Source: Rhodocollybia butyracea (taxonomy: Eukaryota > Basidiomycota > Agaricomycetes > Agaricales > Omphalotaceae). Taken from it: DNA of 64,000 bases. Position numbers and translations under genes: made by a program. The stretch covers positions 124,001-188,000 of the forward strand of contig JADNRY010000096.1 in the NCBI GenBank assembly GCA_015501585.1. The letters are read 5' to 3'. The notes below the pieces were generated by a model. The model made no database searches and was not told the DNA's origin. It was given only the letters and a program-made list of their open reading frames with translations. The stretch's first letter is position 1. Each line of letters opens with the position of its first letter. Below, one piece after another: positions 1-10,626 of this stretch.

Positions 1-748
1 GTATGCGAAAGGTGCTATAAAACAACCTAACAAAAACACTACCACACCTAGCCAGACTATCAATGTATAAGGGAGTGAGGGTGGGTTGTCAAAGATTCCC
101 CAAGGAAAGTCTTATAGTATCGGATATACGTGCGCAACTGCTCCAGGTTCAAGACTGTAGTGCTAACGTGGGTAACTAAGCTTAGACAACTCTTAGAACT
201 AAGTCGAGAGAAGCCTAGTTGGGTGTACAAGTGTACAAGGGAACCAAATGTGTGTGTCCAAATCAAATAACCAAACCACAACAAAACTAAGATTCTCCTA
301 GGCAAACTCTGGCTCTAGCTAGAATAGTAACTTCGAGGTTTGTCAACAACCCTAGGCAAACTCTGGTACTAGCTGCTGTGACACCGTAAAGTCCCTGACA
401 AAACTCTAATATAAATGGGCTTTGCGAAGCGGGTGAAGTTTATTACTTTCTAAAGATAACCAAGTCAGGAGGCGTCATGCTACTAATCCCAAGGGGATGT
501 TCTACAGAGCACTGGTCTTAGAATGTTTCGACTTGCCAAGGCTATCCTGGCGCATAGCTTTCCGTGGGCCCACTAAGCATGTTTCTACCGTTTTCACAGT
601 TACAACCGGTGCCATGAGTAGACTTCTACGGCTTCCTTGGGATTGTTCTATATGGCCTATTAGATGGTGGTAAAACCCAAGTGCTTATTCACTTCAGTTT
701 CGGTGCCTGGGCTAAACAATGTTGTGACCAAGGGGACCATTGATATAA
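1..748. other. No confident gene; short imperfect direct repeat
   Basis: I see no coding signal here. Positions 297-320 and 351-374 carry an imperfect direct repeat with the shared core CCTAGGCAAACTCTGG. It could be a remnant of LTR or MITE sequence, but no element ends are visible. Confidence 0.3.
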
Positions 749-1201
749 TCAAATTTGATTGAATAAGGGTTTCCAGCATGAAAGCCAGGGTTCAAAGACA
801 TCTTTTACATTGTTCTCTGTGTCATTCGTGGATTGTGCAGTGCCTGCGAAGCAATTTCCAACATCTGTATTCTTGAATTGCCCATCTTTCACTTCTTGTT
901 TCCTCCTCACCACAGTTCTCACTTCTGCAGGAAGATGGACATCTTTTCTACCGCAATAGCCCAGTGGATATTGGCCTTGCTTTCCTCCCTGGTAGGCAAA
1001 GCAATCATTTCTGAGATGACCCATGGGAGTCTTGCAATGTGTGTTTTTGCAGAAAAGGTTGGAATAGGAGGGAGTTGGAGGGACATTGCTGCAAATTGGC
1101 ATTACCATATGGAGCAGAACAGTGTTTGTCTTGATTCTGTCTTCTGTTAGCTGGTACAGGAGCGCTAAGTCATTGTTTGAGTGGGAGTGAAGCATATGCA
1201 C
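749..1201 (-). pseudogene. Fragment of retroelement Gag-like zinc-knuckle protein
   Basis: An open frame of about 150 residues on the minus strand. Near residues 50-75 it has a cysteine/histidine cluster with the tail GH-x4-C, followed by a Gly/Gln-rich stretch ending in GQYPLGYCGRKD. In basidiomycete Ty1/copia Gag proteins a similar zinc knuckle is followed by a G-rich GQYP/GKYP segment, so I read this as the nucleocapsid part of a copia-like Gag. There is no ATG at the frame start and no adjoining protease or reverse transcriptase, so it is a fragment. The spacing is not the canonical C-x2-C-x4-H-x4-C, and a host zinc-knuckle protein is an alternative. Confidence 0.45.
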
Positions 1202-1422
1202 TGGGGATTACGTTGTCTGGAGGGTTTTTTGCTTTTGCCTTTCCTTTGCCCAGATTGGGTACACTATCATCAAATCATCCTGTCGGAAATGTTACACCGC
1301 CTCTATTTGATATAGTACTTTATTATCCCATCGCAATAAGGATCTGCCTAGATCCGTACATTATAGCAAATCTCTTATTGACTAGGGAATGTCCTATACA
1401 GTGACCAGAAACAGCAAAAAGA

Positions 1423-2636
1423 ATTGTAAAGCGAAGAAGAAAGACACTTCCGACCCTTTGACTTCTTCAGCACCAACCCAGGATACCTTGTCGACTTCCT
1501 TCAACAACACTCCTACCAAAATTCTTCCCAAGAATTTTGTGCTATGAGTCAATCCACCTCCTGAACCAGATGATAACCCCAGGATGTCAGGCATAGGCTC
1601 TACGCCTCCCCAATACCCACCAACTCTTGGTGCAACCATGGTTCCAACACCTGTCACGGAAAATGTCCCTCATAATTGGTTTAACTTTCCGCCTACCAGC
1701 ACCAGGGCTCAACTCTTTCCTGTTGCAGAGGAAGTTATAACACCAGGTGCTCAACAACGGATTCCAACCCCTAGGAACACCACCAGATCTCCCACAAGCA
1801 ACTTTTCACCATGGATCTCAGGATTGGCACATTAACTACACTGCCAACTACAGTTGCCAACATCGAGTCCTCAGCCCTCCAATGACAGCTAACGGAATGC
1901 CCATGGTCCTTCCGATGGCGAGTTTGCAGATAATGCTCAACTTTGAGGACCTCATTAGAGTCCAAAGGGTTACCACAACTTGTATTTCGGCTGTTCTACA
2001 TTACTTGTTTCACAAAATGGGTATTCAAGTTCAACCAATGGTAACTTTTGACCACTTGCGACAGCGGTTCTTTGCATTAGTAGTTTCTACTCAGTTTGAC
2101 AAAGTACTTGCTAATGCTACTACCAGGAGTTTCTGGGAATTGGTCATTAATTACAATGATGTACTCTGGATGTACAACCTTCTCTTAGATCCAACAGTAT
2201 TGCAATGCACTACTCACAACAATCAATATACTAGGCCTGTACCCTCTGGATATCCGTTGGTAGGAGACGGCACCAGGAATATGGCAACTTTAGATCCTGA
2301 AGCTTGCAAACACTACCAGGAAGCTTTGGTGGCATGTAATTGAGGAGACCCATTGTTGATGGAATACTCGCCTATATTCAAAACTAGGATCTACCTGGAA
2401 CAGCGCGCTCGTGTGGTAGCCATCCCGCCAACCACAACCAGAACAATTAATGTTTGTCAGGAAAGACTATGTGTACTCACAGCAACAAACGCAATGGTTA
2501 TGCCTAACTCAGCAAAAGAAACCAGGGAACACCATGTGGAATTCGGACATACGCAATACTTATTTAGAGGTTGTCCCGCCTCCAGAGCCGGGACGGCGAT
2601 TCACCAGAATCGACTGAATCGACATGTGAATCGACC
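1423..2636 (+). pseudogene. Degraded unrecognised ORF (possible retroelement structural protein)
   Basis: Several overlapping plus-strand frames stay open for 80-200 codons. The first part (to about 1835) is rich in Pro, Ser and Thr. The longest part (1747-2343, stop at 2341) contains a well-folded-looking segment with FDHLRQRFFALVVSTQFDKV. Reading resumes after the stop at 2353 and runs into MITE copy 1. Frame changes and stops suggest decay. The nearby Gag-like fragment on the opposite strand makes a transposon origin plausible, but I recognise no family and assign no function. Confidence 0.3.
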
Positions 2637-2637
2637 T

Positions 2638-3010
2638 CATCAGGAAAAGCCGTTTTTGCCTAGGTGACCCCAGAGTGGTCTAAAGCAAACTAGGTGACCT
2701 ATGAATCCTATGGCATCCTAGGAATTTGGGCTCATCCCTTGCCAGTCAAGGCTCTTGAGGATTCCCTAGGGTATCCTAGGCAAACCCAGGGCAAGCCTAG
2801 GTTTGCCCAGGTTTGCCCAGGTGTTCCCCATGTGTTCCCCAGGAGCACCTGGGCAAGCCTGGGCAAACCTAGGCTTGCCTAGGGAATCCTCAAGAGCCTT
2901 GACTGGCAAGGGACGAGCCCAAATTCCTAGGATGCCATAGGATTCATAGGTTACCTAGTTTGCTTTAGGCCACTCTGGGGTCACCTAGGCAAAAATGGCT
3001 TTTCCTGATG
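2638..3010. mobile_element. Palindromic MITE, copy 1 (373 bp, CT...CT flanks)
   Basis: The element starts CATCAGGAAAAGCC and ends GGCTTTTCCTGATG. Its two halves are near-complete reverse complements, about 140 bp of terminal arm plus a centre of TTTGCCCAGG/CCTGGGCAAA units. It is flanked on both sides by CT (2636-2637 and 3011-3012). Five more copies lie at 6553, 8227, 14643, 27533 and 61044. No transposase is encoded. The flanks contain repeated GAATCGAC words. Most other copies have TA flanks, suggesting a Tc1/mariner-type source. Confidence 0.85.
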
Positions 3011-4972
3011 CTGCTGAATCGACCTCGAATTGACTTTCTGACTACCTTTATTAATACAATGTAGTATTATCAATAAAAGCTCCTTTTTTAGCTCTAATTG
3101 GCTGCAAACATTCAAATTCCCCCTCCTCATCTGCCTCCCAGAGCTTTGCTCCAAAGCTCAAATCTCTTTTTAAAAAAAATTCCACTAACTCCCAAATTGA
3201 ACACTCAGATTAGCCAAATGCAAGAAATACAAGTAAAACATTCAGGTATACATCATTCAAAGATTCATATGCGGATATATTAACCTATCATCCCAGTTGA
3301 TATCAACTCCAGATCTGAGGATTGTCGACCATGGAATTGGTCTTCCTGGGAGCCAGCATGACTCAACAACTTGGAAGGAGACGCGTATTCCTCAGCAACA
3401 TAAAACTTTATTACCCAACAAAGAGTGGTGTTGGGCGGACTCAGCATATATTCAGGAGTAGGTGTAAGACAGATATTTTGGTAAGTTACCGAACGATCAC
3501 ACCACTAAGCTATCAGGGCCATATTATCATGTGGTAGCTGTCTAGTCATACACTACAATAATTTACGGAGAAATGCTGCACGTCTGACAGCAAGCCTGGC
3601 GCTGTCTGGATTCAAAATCCAAGGGGAGGATTGTGAAAGTGTACTTTCCTAAGTAGGTTTTCCAAGTTTGCCTCCCGCTTTTCCCATAGATTTTCGGTTC
3701 ATCAACATCACTGCACGAATATGGTGGACTCCATGGTAGAAGGATATATTTTATGCAAATGAGAGCATACAAGGGCCTCTTGGTTAGAAATGGAAACCTG
3801 AACTATATTACCAACGAGATCTATACATGAACCTGCCCTTATAACTATAGACTTGCTTTCATGATCTCCACATAGCCCGAGCCAATCAGACTGACAAAGA
3901 GCAGTTAAAGCTCCCCCCCTACACTGCTTGAACATGCACGGCGATTCCAAGTAGTTACATGTCTTCGCGTGCTATCAAATTGCGCTCTTCCATGGGAATC
4001 TGGCCTTGAGCTGAGCGTTTGACAGAGTGGGGAACGGCGCCGTAAAGTCCCAATGTATAAGAACTAGGAGGACTGAGCCTGGGTTCGGATATCAACTCAG
4101 TTCATTCGTTGAGAAACCTAAAAGAAGGCTCTATCAATCAAGTGGTTTACTGCTGTATCTTTGTGTACTGGAGGTATAAAGCTGGTGCTCATCTCTTCAT
4201 AGTTCTGCTTGAGTTAATTGCGTGCATAAGTCCACAATAATGGAATGATGTTGGTTATATAAATTGATGGAGTTTCTAATGTATGCACAAGCCTCCTAAT
4301 ACTTCGGATTTTTCTTCACTTTTAGGTTACTTGTTCTATCAAGTCATTCGCCTAAAGAGCTTTCTGTGTGCAAATAGGGTTCAAGGTTTGCCTTGGTAAC
4401 TTGCAGTGTAGCCTCGGTGCTTATGATCTTTTCTTAACAGAGATATCTTACCAGGATAAAATCGCTTCCCCCTCCCTATCAAAGAGCTCAAACTCGCTCT
4501 CGCTCTCCCCTGCCATCAAAACGCTCCCAGCCCCAGAATCCTTCAACCGACTCGAAAGCTCACTGAACCTCCATCCTCTCTTTCCAACAACCGGCAAACT
4601 CTTAACGAGAATCTCCCTTCCTACCAACTCGAAATCCCATCCAATTCCGACCGTTTATTTCATCCAACCGACGATAATATTCCCTGTCTTCCCAACTCGA
4701 TTCCTATCTCACCCACTCAAAACCACTCCGAATTCTATCCTCTCTTCCATCGGACTGACGACAAAAATTTCTGCCATCTTATCCCAACTTGAGGACTATC
4801 CATCTAACTGATAAAAATCCTCCTGCCTACCAACTCGAACCCCCACCAAACTTGAACCCCTACCGAACCCAAACCCTGCCAAATTTCCATTGTCTCTGAG
4901 TCCCTCAGCGACGAAAAGTCCCCGTTTCTTGTATACAAAGCATCCCCTACCTGGAACCTATCCTACATACTA
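3011..4972. other. Intergenic; pyrimidine-rich region upstream of the GIY-YIG gene
   Basis: No convincing gene. From about 4450 to 4960 the plus strand is strongly C/T-rich with scattered CCAACTCGA words, which keeps a long frame open (4368-4811) with a Ser/Thr/Pro-rich, unconvincing translation. It is more likely the promoter or leader of the gene starting at 4973. A minus-strand stretch near 3470-3545 contains an A-box-like TAGCTTAGTGG, but no B box follows. Confidence 0.4.
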
Positions 4973-5387
4973 ATGGCTCGATGCCCAGCTCGTGTGTTAA
5001 AACGTCTTATTCAACACCGTTGCCGTCGCCCGATCTCTGTTGCGGATGGGTGGGGTTTTGTGTATATTATCTTCAAGGGAGTCACTGCAGCGGGAGATTG
5101 GATCGTAAAAATTGGGATGACAATTGATGTATTTCGTCGACTCGGGGAACATGACCGAGTCTGTCCTAATCCAGCGCAAGGGCGACTGGTCTTCGTACGA
5201 CTGGTAAATTTCCGGCACCATCAAGGTACATGGGTTCGCTTTCATTTTCGCGGTGCTAACGCTTTTGGTATTAGAGGCACTTTTTCATCTCAAGGTCAAG
5301 AGAATCTGCGTTGATAGAACCCGCACACGGTGTGAATTCTGTACATTTTTCGCTTTCTTACTTCTTTCTCGGTTCACTTTTCATTAG
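4973..5387 (+). CDS. Small GIY-YIG / T5orf172-like domain protein
   Basis: Two exons, 4973-5225 and 5275-5387, give 121 residues. The 49-bp intron starts GTACAT and ends TTAG, with a GCTAAC branch-point-like site. The core reads GFVYIIFKG (the GIY strand), then VKIGMTIDVFRRL (matching the YIG strand and following Arg-rich helix), then an exon-2 helix EALFHLKVKRICVDR with the expected downstream Glu. This is the layout of the T5orf172/DUF1766 branch of GIY-YIG proteins, which occurs as many small genes in mushroom-forming fungi. Members are nuclease-fold proteins; cellular role is unknown. A Cys-x2-Cys near the C-terminus (RCEFC) may bind metal. No membrane segment before the hydrophobic C-terminal tail. 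Confidence 0.7.
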
Positions 5388-5807
5388 GCCAGTGCAGACA
5401 TACAGAGCTCTTTACGCTGAGCCCCAAACAGTTTTCAACGGTCTTAGCTATGCACTCGTGTCTTTTCTAGTTTTGTATTTTATCTTGTATTATGATGAAT
5501 GATTTCTTGATTGTATTGATATATAGATTGTATTGGTATAGAACACTTTGCCAGTGTACGTAAATAAAACTGGGAATTTTGTACTGCCTATCAAAATCCG
5601 GCCAAGAGAAGTGCTGGCTGCGCTTCTAGCCGGCAGCAAAAGAACTGCTTACCGCTCCTCGTGGGCAGTGGTATTCTAAGTCCCTAGCTTTTCATTTGGT
5701 GATGCGATGCAGGACTAATCGCTGAATCCGCGAGAGGCTTTCATCCGCACCTCAAAAGAAGAGTACCTGTGGCAAGTCGTTGAGATACAATGTCTTCTCG
5801 GGGAACA
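5388..5807. other. Intergenic, no gene seen
   Basis: AT-rich 3' flank of the preceding gene followed by sequence without a supported reading frame. Confidence 0.4.
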
Positions 5808-6140
5808 TCAACGAAGATTCAAGTAAAAATTTTGACTGCAGCCTCGAGCACAGATGCTTCCCAATGTATTATGAGGGCAAAGACCCACATTTGGGTACTC
5901 ACCTCTATGATGCCTGGGGTGCGCTCTAGTTAGAGTGTAAAATGCTGGTTTTCGGGTGAAATTGTAGATGATTACTATGAACCGATTCCAAGTATCGAGA
6001 ATGGTCTGGTTGAAAATTTTAATGGAGCCTTTGTAACCATCCCTTGTGCGTAGAAGGGCGGTGATCCAAGGGGAAATTTCAAGCCAGTACCCCTTCACCA
6101 GAGCATATCGATCTTGGAAGATGGGAATTTGCGAAAAGTA

Positions 6141-6832
6141 CATCAGGAAAAGCCGTTTTTGTACCTCTGACCTTGATCTTTATGTGGAGCACCGTTACAG
6201 TTCAATTGTTGGCAAATTTCTGATATGGTGCCAATACAAATTTGTTGACTGTCCAGACTTTGACGTAGCTGTAGCAGAAGGGGCGAGAAAGATGCGTGGG
6301 TATCCCGACCACGATTATCCAGATGGTTGTGGATTTGCAGGCGTCTATAATTCTGTCAAAGCAGGGATGAAGATCCAACTTATCACGGCTCGCAACTCAG
6401 CACTGGATATAATTCTCAATTTCCATTCAAGTATGTGGATGATATGGATAGTTTATATAACAAGCTCATACTTTTGTTTAGCAATTGTGATGAATGTGAT
6501 TTCACATTCTCATGCCTACTCGCTATACCCTTGAGCCCTTCAGAATAAGGTACATCAGGAAAAGCCGTTTTTGCCTAGGTGACCCCAGAGTGGCCTAAAG
6601 CAAACTAGGTGACCTATGAATCCTATGACATCCTAGGAATTTGGGCTCGTCCCTTGCCAGTCAAGGTTCTTGAGGATTCCCTAGGTAAGCCTAGGATACC
6701 CTAGGGAATCCTCAAGAGCCTTGACTTGCAAGGGACGAGCCCAAATTCCTAGGATGCCATAGGATTCATAGGTCACCTAGTTTGCTTTAGGCCACTCTGG
6801 GGTCACCTAGGCAAAAACGGCTTTTCCTGATG
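6141..6832. mobile_element. Composite Pack-type MITE carrying a host gene fragment
   Basis: The unit begins with 21 bp of the MITE terminus (CATCAGGAAAAGCCGTTTTTG, minus its last base), then switches directly to about 390 bp copied from the F-box-like gene at 7835-8226, intron included, and ends with a complete 280-bp MITE (6553-6832). TA occurs on both sides (6139-6140 and 6833-6834). Segment 6161-6832 matches 7835-8506 with constant offset 1674 and no difference that I can see. The whole therefore behaves as one transposed unit that captured part of a neighbouring gene and landed in an exon of another gene. Confidence 0.8.
6553..6832. mobile_element. Palindromic MITE, copy 2 (280 bp, inside composite)
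   Basis: Same ends as copy 1 but with a shorter centre, 280 bp. It is preceded by TA (6551-6552), which belongs to the copied source locus, and followed by TA (6833-6834). The sequence appears identical to copy 3, consistent with both being one duplication event. Confidence 0.8.
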
Positions 6833-6990
6833 TAGGTGGACAGCATCCTGATTGCTGTAAGTACCTGGTCCACGGCAGGGGGAAGAGGATACATGTAATC
6901 TATGGGCAGAATAAATTCAACGTGATGAATGACATTTATAACCACCTGAATCTTTTTATCAACCAATAGGTTAAACAAGACACATTTCAC

Positions 6991-7507
6991 TGACCGTATT
7001 AGCCATGCACAAAAATACCTCCACCTCCACTTGGTAAATGCGGATTGATTAACTGACAGATTGATACAAACTTGGTCTGACTGGCATACTGGTTCTGATG
7101 AAACATATTTTAGAAAGATTGAACTAACAAAGCGGAAGATTTTGAATGTCTATCAATATCTCGATATCGTAGTACAGCAAAGTACAACTTATCTCAGCTG
7201 GTGGAGATATGCGCCAATCATTAGGAGGCATTTGAGTTTCCGTTTGGAGCATTGGCAAATGTCATTTCGCTCCAATCTTCTACCTACAACCGGTATATCA
7301 TGTATGTCATCGATTGCCATCTCGTGCTGTGTACAAAACATAGCGCCAATTTCTCTCAGTTTTTTTCCTTTCTTCTTTTGGAAATGACTATCAAAAACTG
7401 ATTTTCTGGATATTGATTCTTGTCCCATAGGTGAAGACAATCACATGTGCAAACTTGAAGACTAATTTAAGAGAGCCAAGTAACATTTTCATTTTCTGTG
7501 TACTCAT
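6991..7507. other. Intergenic between two divergent host-like genes
   Basis: A plus-strand frame at 7061-7387 is open but has no start context or recognisable motif. The region presumably holds the promoter of the gene starting at 7508. Confidence 0.3.
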
Positions 7508-9156
7508 ATGCCTCTGATACTGTAGGTTTCTCTTGATAACATCGATTTTATTTGTGATTGATTTTTCTCAGTCCATCCACTGCCGAAGACGCAGTTCTTG
7601 ACTGTTTGAATGCTCGGGAACTCATTGCATTCTCCAGAACCTCAAAGTCCTTGCACAGAGTTGTTCTGGGGTATCTGCTCCGCGCGTACTCAATTTTCGC
7701 CATTTTGGAGCCGTTTTTCACCACAGCGCAAACTAATCAGTTTCGAATTATTCAGGCATGCACCGGTCTGCTGATTTCAGACTCAACCGCCCTTCAGCTT
7801 TTCATTTGCCGTTCTCGCTGCGACCCACGTGCTAGTACCTCTGACCTTGATCTTTATGTGGAGCACCGTTACAGTTCAATTGTTGGCAAATTTCTGATAT
7901 GGTGCCAATACAAATTTGTTGACTGTCCAGACTTTGACGTAGCTGTAGCAGAAGGGGCGAGAAAGATGCGTGGGTATCCCGACCACGATTATCCAGATGG
8001 TTGTGGATTTGCAGGCGTCTATAATTCTGTCAAAGCAGGGATGAAGATCCAACTTATCACGGCTCGCAACTCAGCACTGGATATAATTCTCAATTTCCAT
8101 TCAAGTATGTGGATGATATGGATAGTTTATATAACAAGCTCATACTTTTGTTTAGCAATTGTGATGAATGTGATTTCACATTCTCATGCCTACTCGCTAT
8201 ACCCTTGAGCCCTTCAGAATAAGGTACATCAGGAAAAGCCGTTTTTGCCTAGGTGACCCCAGAGTGGCCTAAAGCAAACTAGGTGACCTATGAATCCTAT
8301 GACATCCTAGGAATTTGGGCTCGTCCCTTGCCAGTCAAGGTTCTTGAGGATTCCCTAGGTAAGCCTAGGATACCCTAGGGAATCCTCAAGAGCCTTGACT
8401 TGCAAGGGACGAGCCCAAATTCCTAGGATGCCATAGGATTCATAGGTCACCTAGTTTGCTTTAGGCCACTCTGGGGTCACCTAGGCAAAAACGGCTTTTC
8501 CTGATGTATCACTTATCTGCTGCTCGAATGAAGGACCTGAATGCAACGACGCCCGCCAAAAGTATGTTGATCATGGTTACCGCATGGTAAACGGAGACGG
8601 GACACCATGGAGAAGTCGCACAGTATCACCGCCAACAGGCTTGAGCTCCTCAGAGCCTCAGTTTGCTAACAGTGAACTCGAGAAATATTTTTATGTCTCT
8701 CAAGAGAGGCATCTCAATGACAGCGCTGCTTGGAGAATACCTCTTTCCATCATAGAGGAACCACAAGATCCTGCAAAAGATGTCCCTTGGATTTATTTAT
8801 CCTTCTATCCAAATCCAATCATTCCTTCTCTCCTTCGATATGAATATTTGATGGGCAGTCCACTCATTGAGGTGAACTCCTGGGCACTTGAAACAGAAGT
8901 TGAAGTATGGGCCACCCTAGGGCTTGATGCTACCCCAGGTCTTCGTGGCCATTATACGGCAGAACACATCATCTACCAAAAGCCATTGTTGTACTACGCA
9001 TATTGTTTATCGAAGGCCGTGATGGACAGGGTCAATGATACCTTGCATAGTATATTATTCCGAAATGTTTCTGAAGAGGAGATGCGAAGTTTTCTGAGCA
9101 GGAAGTCGCAGCAAGTTGATGACTTTTCCCGACACAGGTACATCTTCTCAAAATAG
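7508..9156 (+). pseudogene. F-box-like protein with nucleotidyltransferase-like SDLDLYV core, disrupted
   Basis: Exon 1 (7508-7521) starts at ATG and splices over a 50-bp intron (7522-7571) to give MPLILPSTAEDAVLDCLNAR, an F-box-like helix pair followed by ELIAFSRTSKSLHRVV. A second intron is 8105-8155. The middle has LISDSTALQLF and then SDLDLYV, the G/S-x-hydrophobic then D-x-D pattern of nucleotidyltransferase folds; NFHSTIVMNVI follows. This resembles a family expanded in Agaricomycetes, function unknown. An in-frame TGA at 8206-8208 and MITE copy 3 at 8227 interrupt it. Past the MITE the same frame continues (VSLICCSNEGPECNDARQ) to a stop at 9154. The C-terminal 190 residues are less certain members of the same gene. 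Confidence 0.6.
8227..8506. mobile_element. Palindromic MITE, copy 3 (280 bp, TA target duplication)
   Basis: Ends CATCAGG/CCTGATG, flanked by TA at 8225-8226 and 8507-8508. It sits in an exon of the F-box-like gene; removing the element and one TA preserves the frame. It is the evident donor of the copy inside the composite at 6141-6832. Confidence 0.85.
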
Positions 9157-9946
9157 CTTTGGCATTGATAGCTGATGGTCTGATAGCCTGGACATGGATA
9201 TTCGTCAAATTGTTGGCTTGCATTACAGTTTGCGGTAGGATAGAGAAGGAACTCGAGATGAACCGTGCTCTTCCGACTTCATACATATTCTTGTTTTTGA
9301 TAGCTCGTTCAAAGAACTATGATTACCTTTGAACTCGATTTTTCTGACTGTCATAGTCTTAGACATGTACCTGTTTTTACAGCGCAGTAGATCAATTTCT
9401 GATTAATTATTCTATCCAGGTAATAATAGAGCACGACTCGAGTCTGAAAGCCGCAATTATGGCAGTACGATGGCTGCTAAGATTTTAAATTTAGTGATGT
9501 CGAGCAAATGCAAAGTTCATAGTTCCTCAGAGAGGATAGTAAGGCGAATATCAACAGTAGTCATATTTATTTGAAAAGGAGGTTTTCATGATGAACGAAG
9601 ACATGGAATAGTTGTATGTTATATGAGTAGGGGCATGTGGGAAAGAGAGGCGTGAACGAGCATGAACGAGATTCAAGGTGGCTCAACCTCTAACAATGTG
9701 CTGGAGGTTTGTTTTCTTCAGAATATGATCTTTGACATTCTTCAAGAATCTGCAAAAGTAAATATGCGTTAAAACTAGGTATTCACAAGTCGCATACAGC
9801 TTACGCATCGATGATTCTACACAGAATTTTGTTCCTCTTTTCTTCGTTCCCATATCTAGGGAAGGAAGACAGAAATCTGTCCTGGTGCCTTGCTAGGAAG
9901 CATATACCAATATCACCCTTCCAGTGTTCCTCACTCCCGACCGCAG
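9157..9946. other. Intergenic, no gene seen
   Basis: AT-rich sequence. A short minus-strand frame at 9032-9286 overlaps the previous gene and is judged a shadow; nothing else is supported. Confidence 0.35.
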
Positions 9947-10452
9947 CTAGAGAAACATTAGTTTCTCCCGTTTGGTCAAGGTCCCCCCCACGATGTAACG
10001 ACAGTTGTTCACAACAACCAATGTTACATAGACATCATCACTGTCCGTCGCGTAGCCGAATCTTGATTCGAAGTTGATGTAGCGGTGGGAATTCTGGGGA
10101 GCCCCAACACCAGCATTGAAATGTTTGGAGTCGAAGTTCACAAGTTCTTCCTTTGCCCAATCAAGGCCAAAGTACAATCTGACAGTTGAACCGGGAACCT
10201 TCCATAGATAATGTTATTAGCTTGTCGTGTATAGCATATCTAACCTACAGATTCTGTGCTGGTGGGTTTGAAACGCCCATTAAAGAGCGGTCCAGGAACT
10301 AGAACGGCACTGGGTGAGAGTAGGCGACGCCACCCCCCAGTCCCACGGGAAGAGGAGGTGACAGAAGAGGAGATGACAGGATCATGAGATCGAGAGCGGC
10401 TCCGGGTGACTGGAAATGAGTGCGATGTGGAACGTGTTATCCTTGGAGACAT
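9947..10452 (-). CDS. Hypothetical protein, Arg/Ser-rich N-terminus and beta-rich C-terminus
   Basis: Minus strand, ATG at 10452, exon 1 to 10249, a 50-bp intron (10248-10199, GTAGGT...GAAG with GCTAAT branch site), exon 2 to the TAG at 9947. The two exons join in phase as SVPGSTVRLYFGLDW. The first 45 residues are rich in Ser and Arg (TRSRSRS), then LSPSAVLVPGPLFNGRF. The second exon reads as alternating strands, ending DDVYVTLVVVNNCRYIVGG. I recognise no family; a beta-sandwich fold is only a guess. An additional 3' exon beyond 9947 cannot be excluded. Confidence 0.5.
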
Positions 10453-10626
10453 CGAATAGTCGCAAGTCGCAGGGGGCTGATTTTTGAATGTTTGAATGGA
10501 TGTCAAATAATAGTGGGATTTTTATTCTAAAAACCTGCGATGAACATGAGGAGCCGTGCTGGCCTCGCAGAACAGAATTTGCGAGATCAGGGGTACATGG
10601 GATCGGAAATGTTTTCTGAGCCGTAC

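Larger units (their letters stand above)
5808..6990 (-). pseudogene. Unrecognised host-like gene split by a composite MITE
   Basis: Two minus-strand coding blocks, 6990-6835 and 6138-5808, flank a 692-bp insertion (6141-6832). Skipping the insertion plus one TA target copy joins them in the same frame, through MLSTY and FSQIPIF. The first block contains KIQVVINVIHHVEFILPID; the second has GYWLEISPWITALLRT and NQTILDTWNRFI. A likely further intron starts GTAATC just after that and ends CTAACTAG before RTPGIIE. I do not recognise the family. The frame continuity shows this was a working coding exon when the element inserted; it is now interrupted, so the present product would be truncated. Confidence 0.55.

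Noticed and set aside
2694..2882. Proteins of about 62 residues in each MITE copy
   Set aside because: They recur on both strands in all copies because the MITE is palindromic and stop-poor.
3440..3545. Minus-strand tRNA-like or SINE sequence
   Set aside because: Only an A-box-like TAGCTTAGTGG is present; no B box or T arm follows.
4368..4811. 147-residue plus-strand reading frame
   Set aside because: It runs through a C/T-rich leader with low-complexity translation and no motif; most likely promoter sequence.
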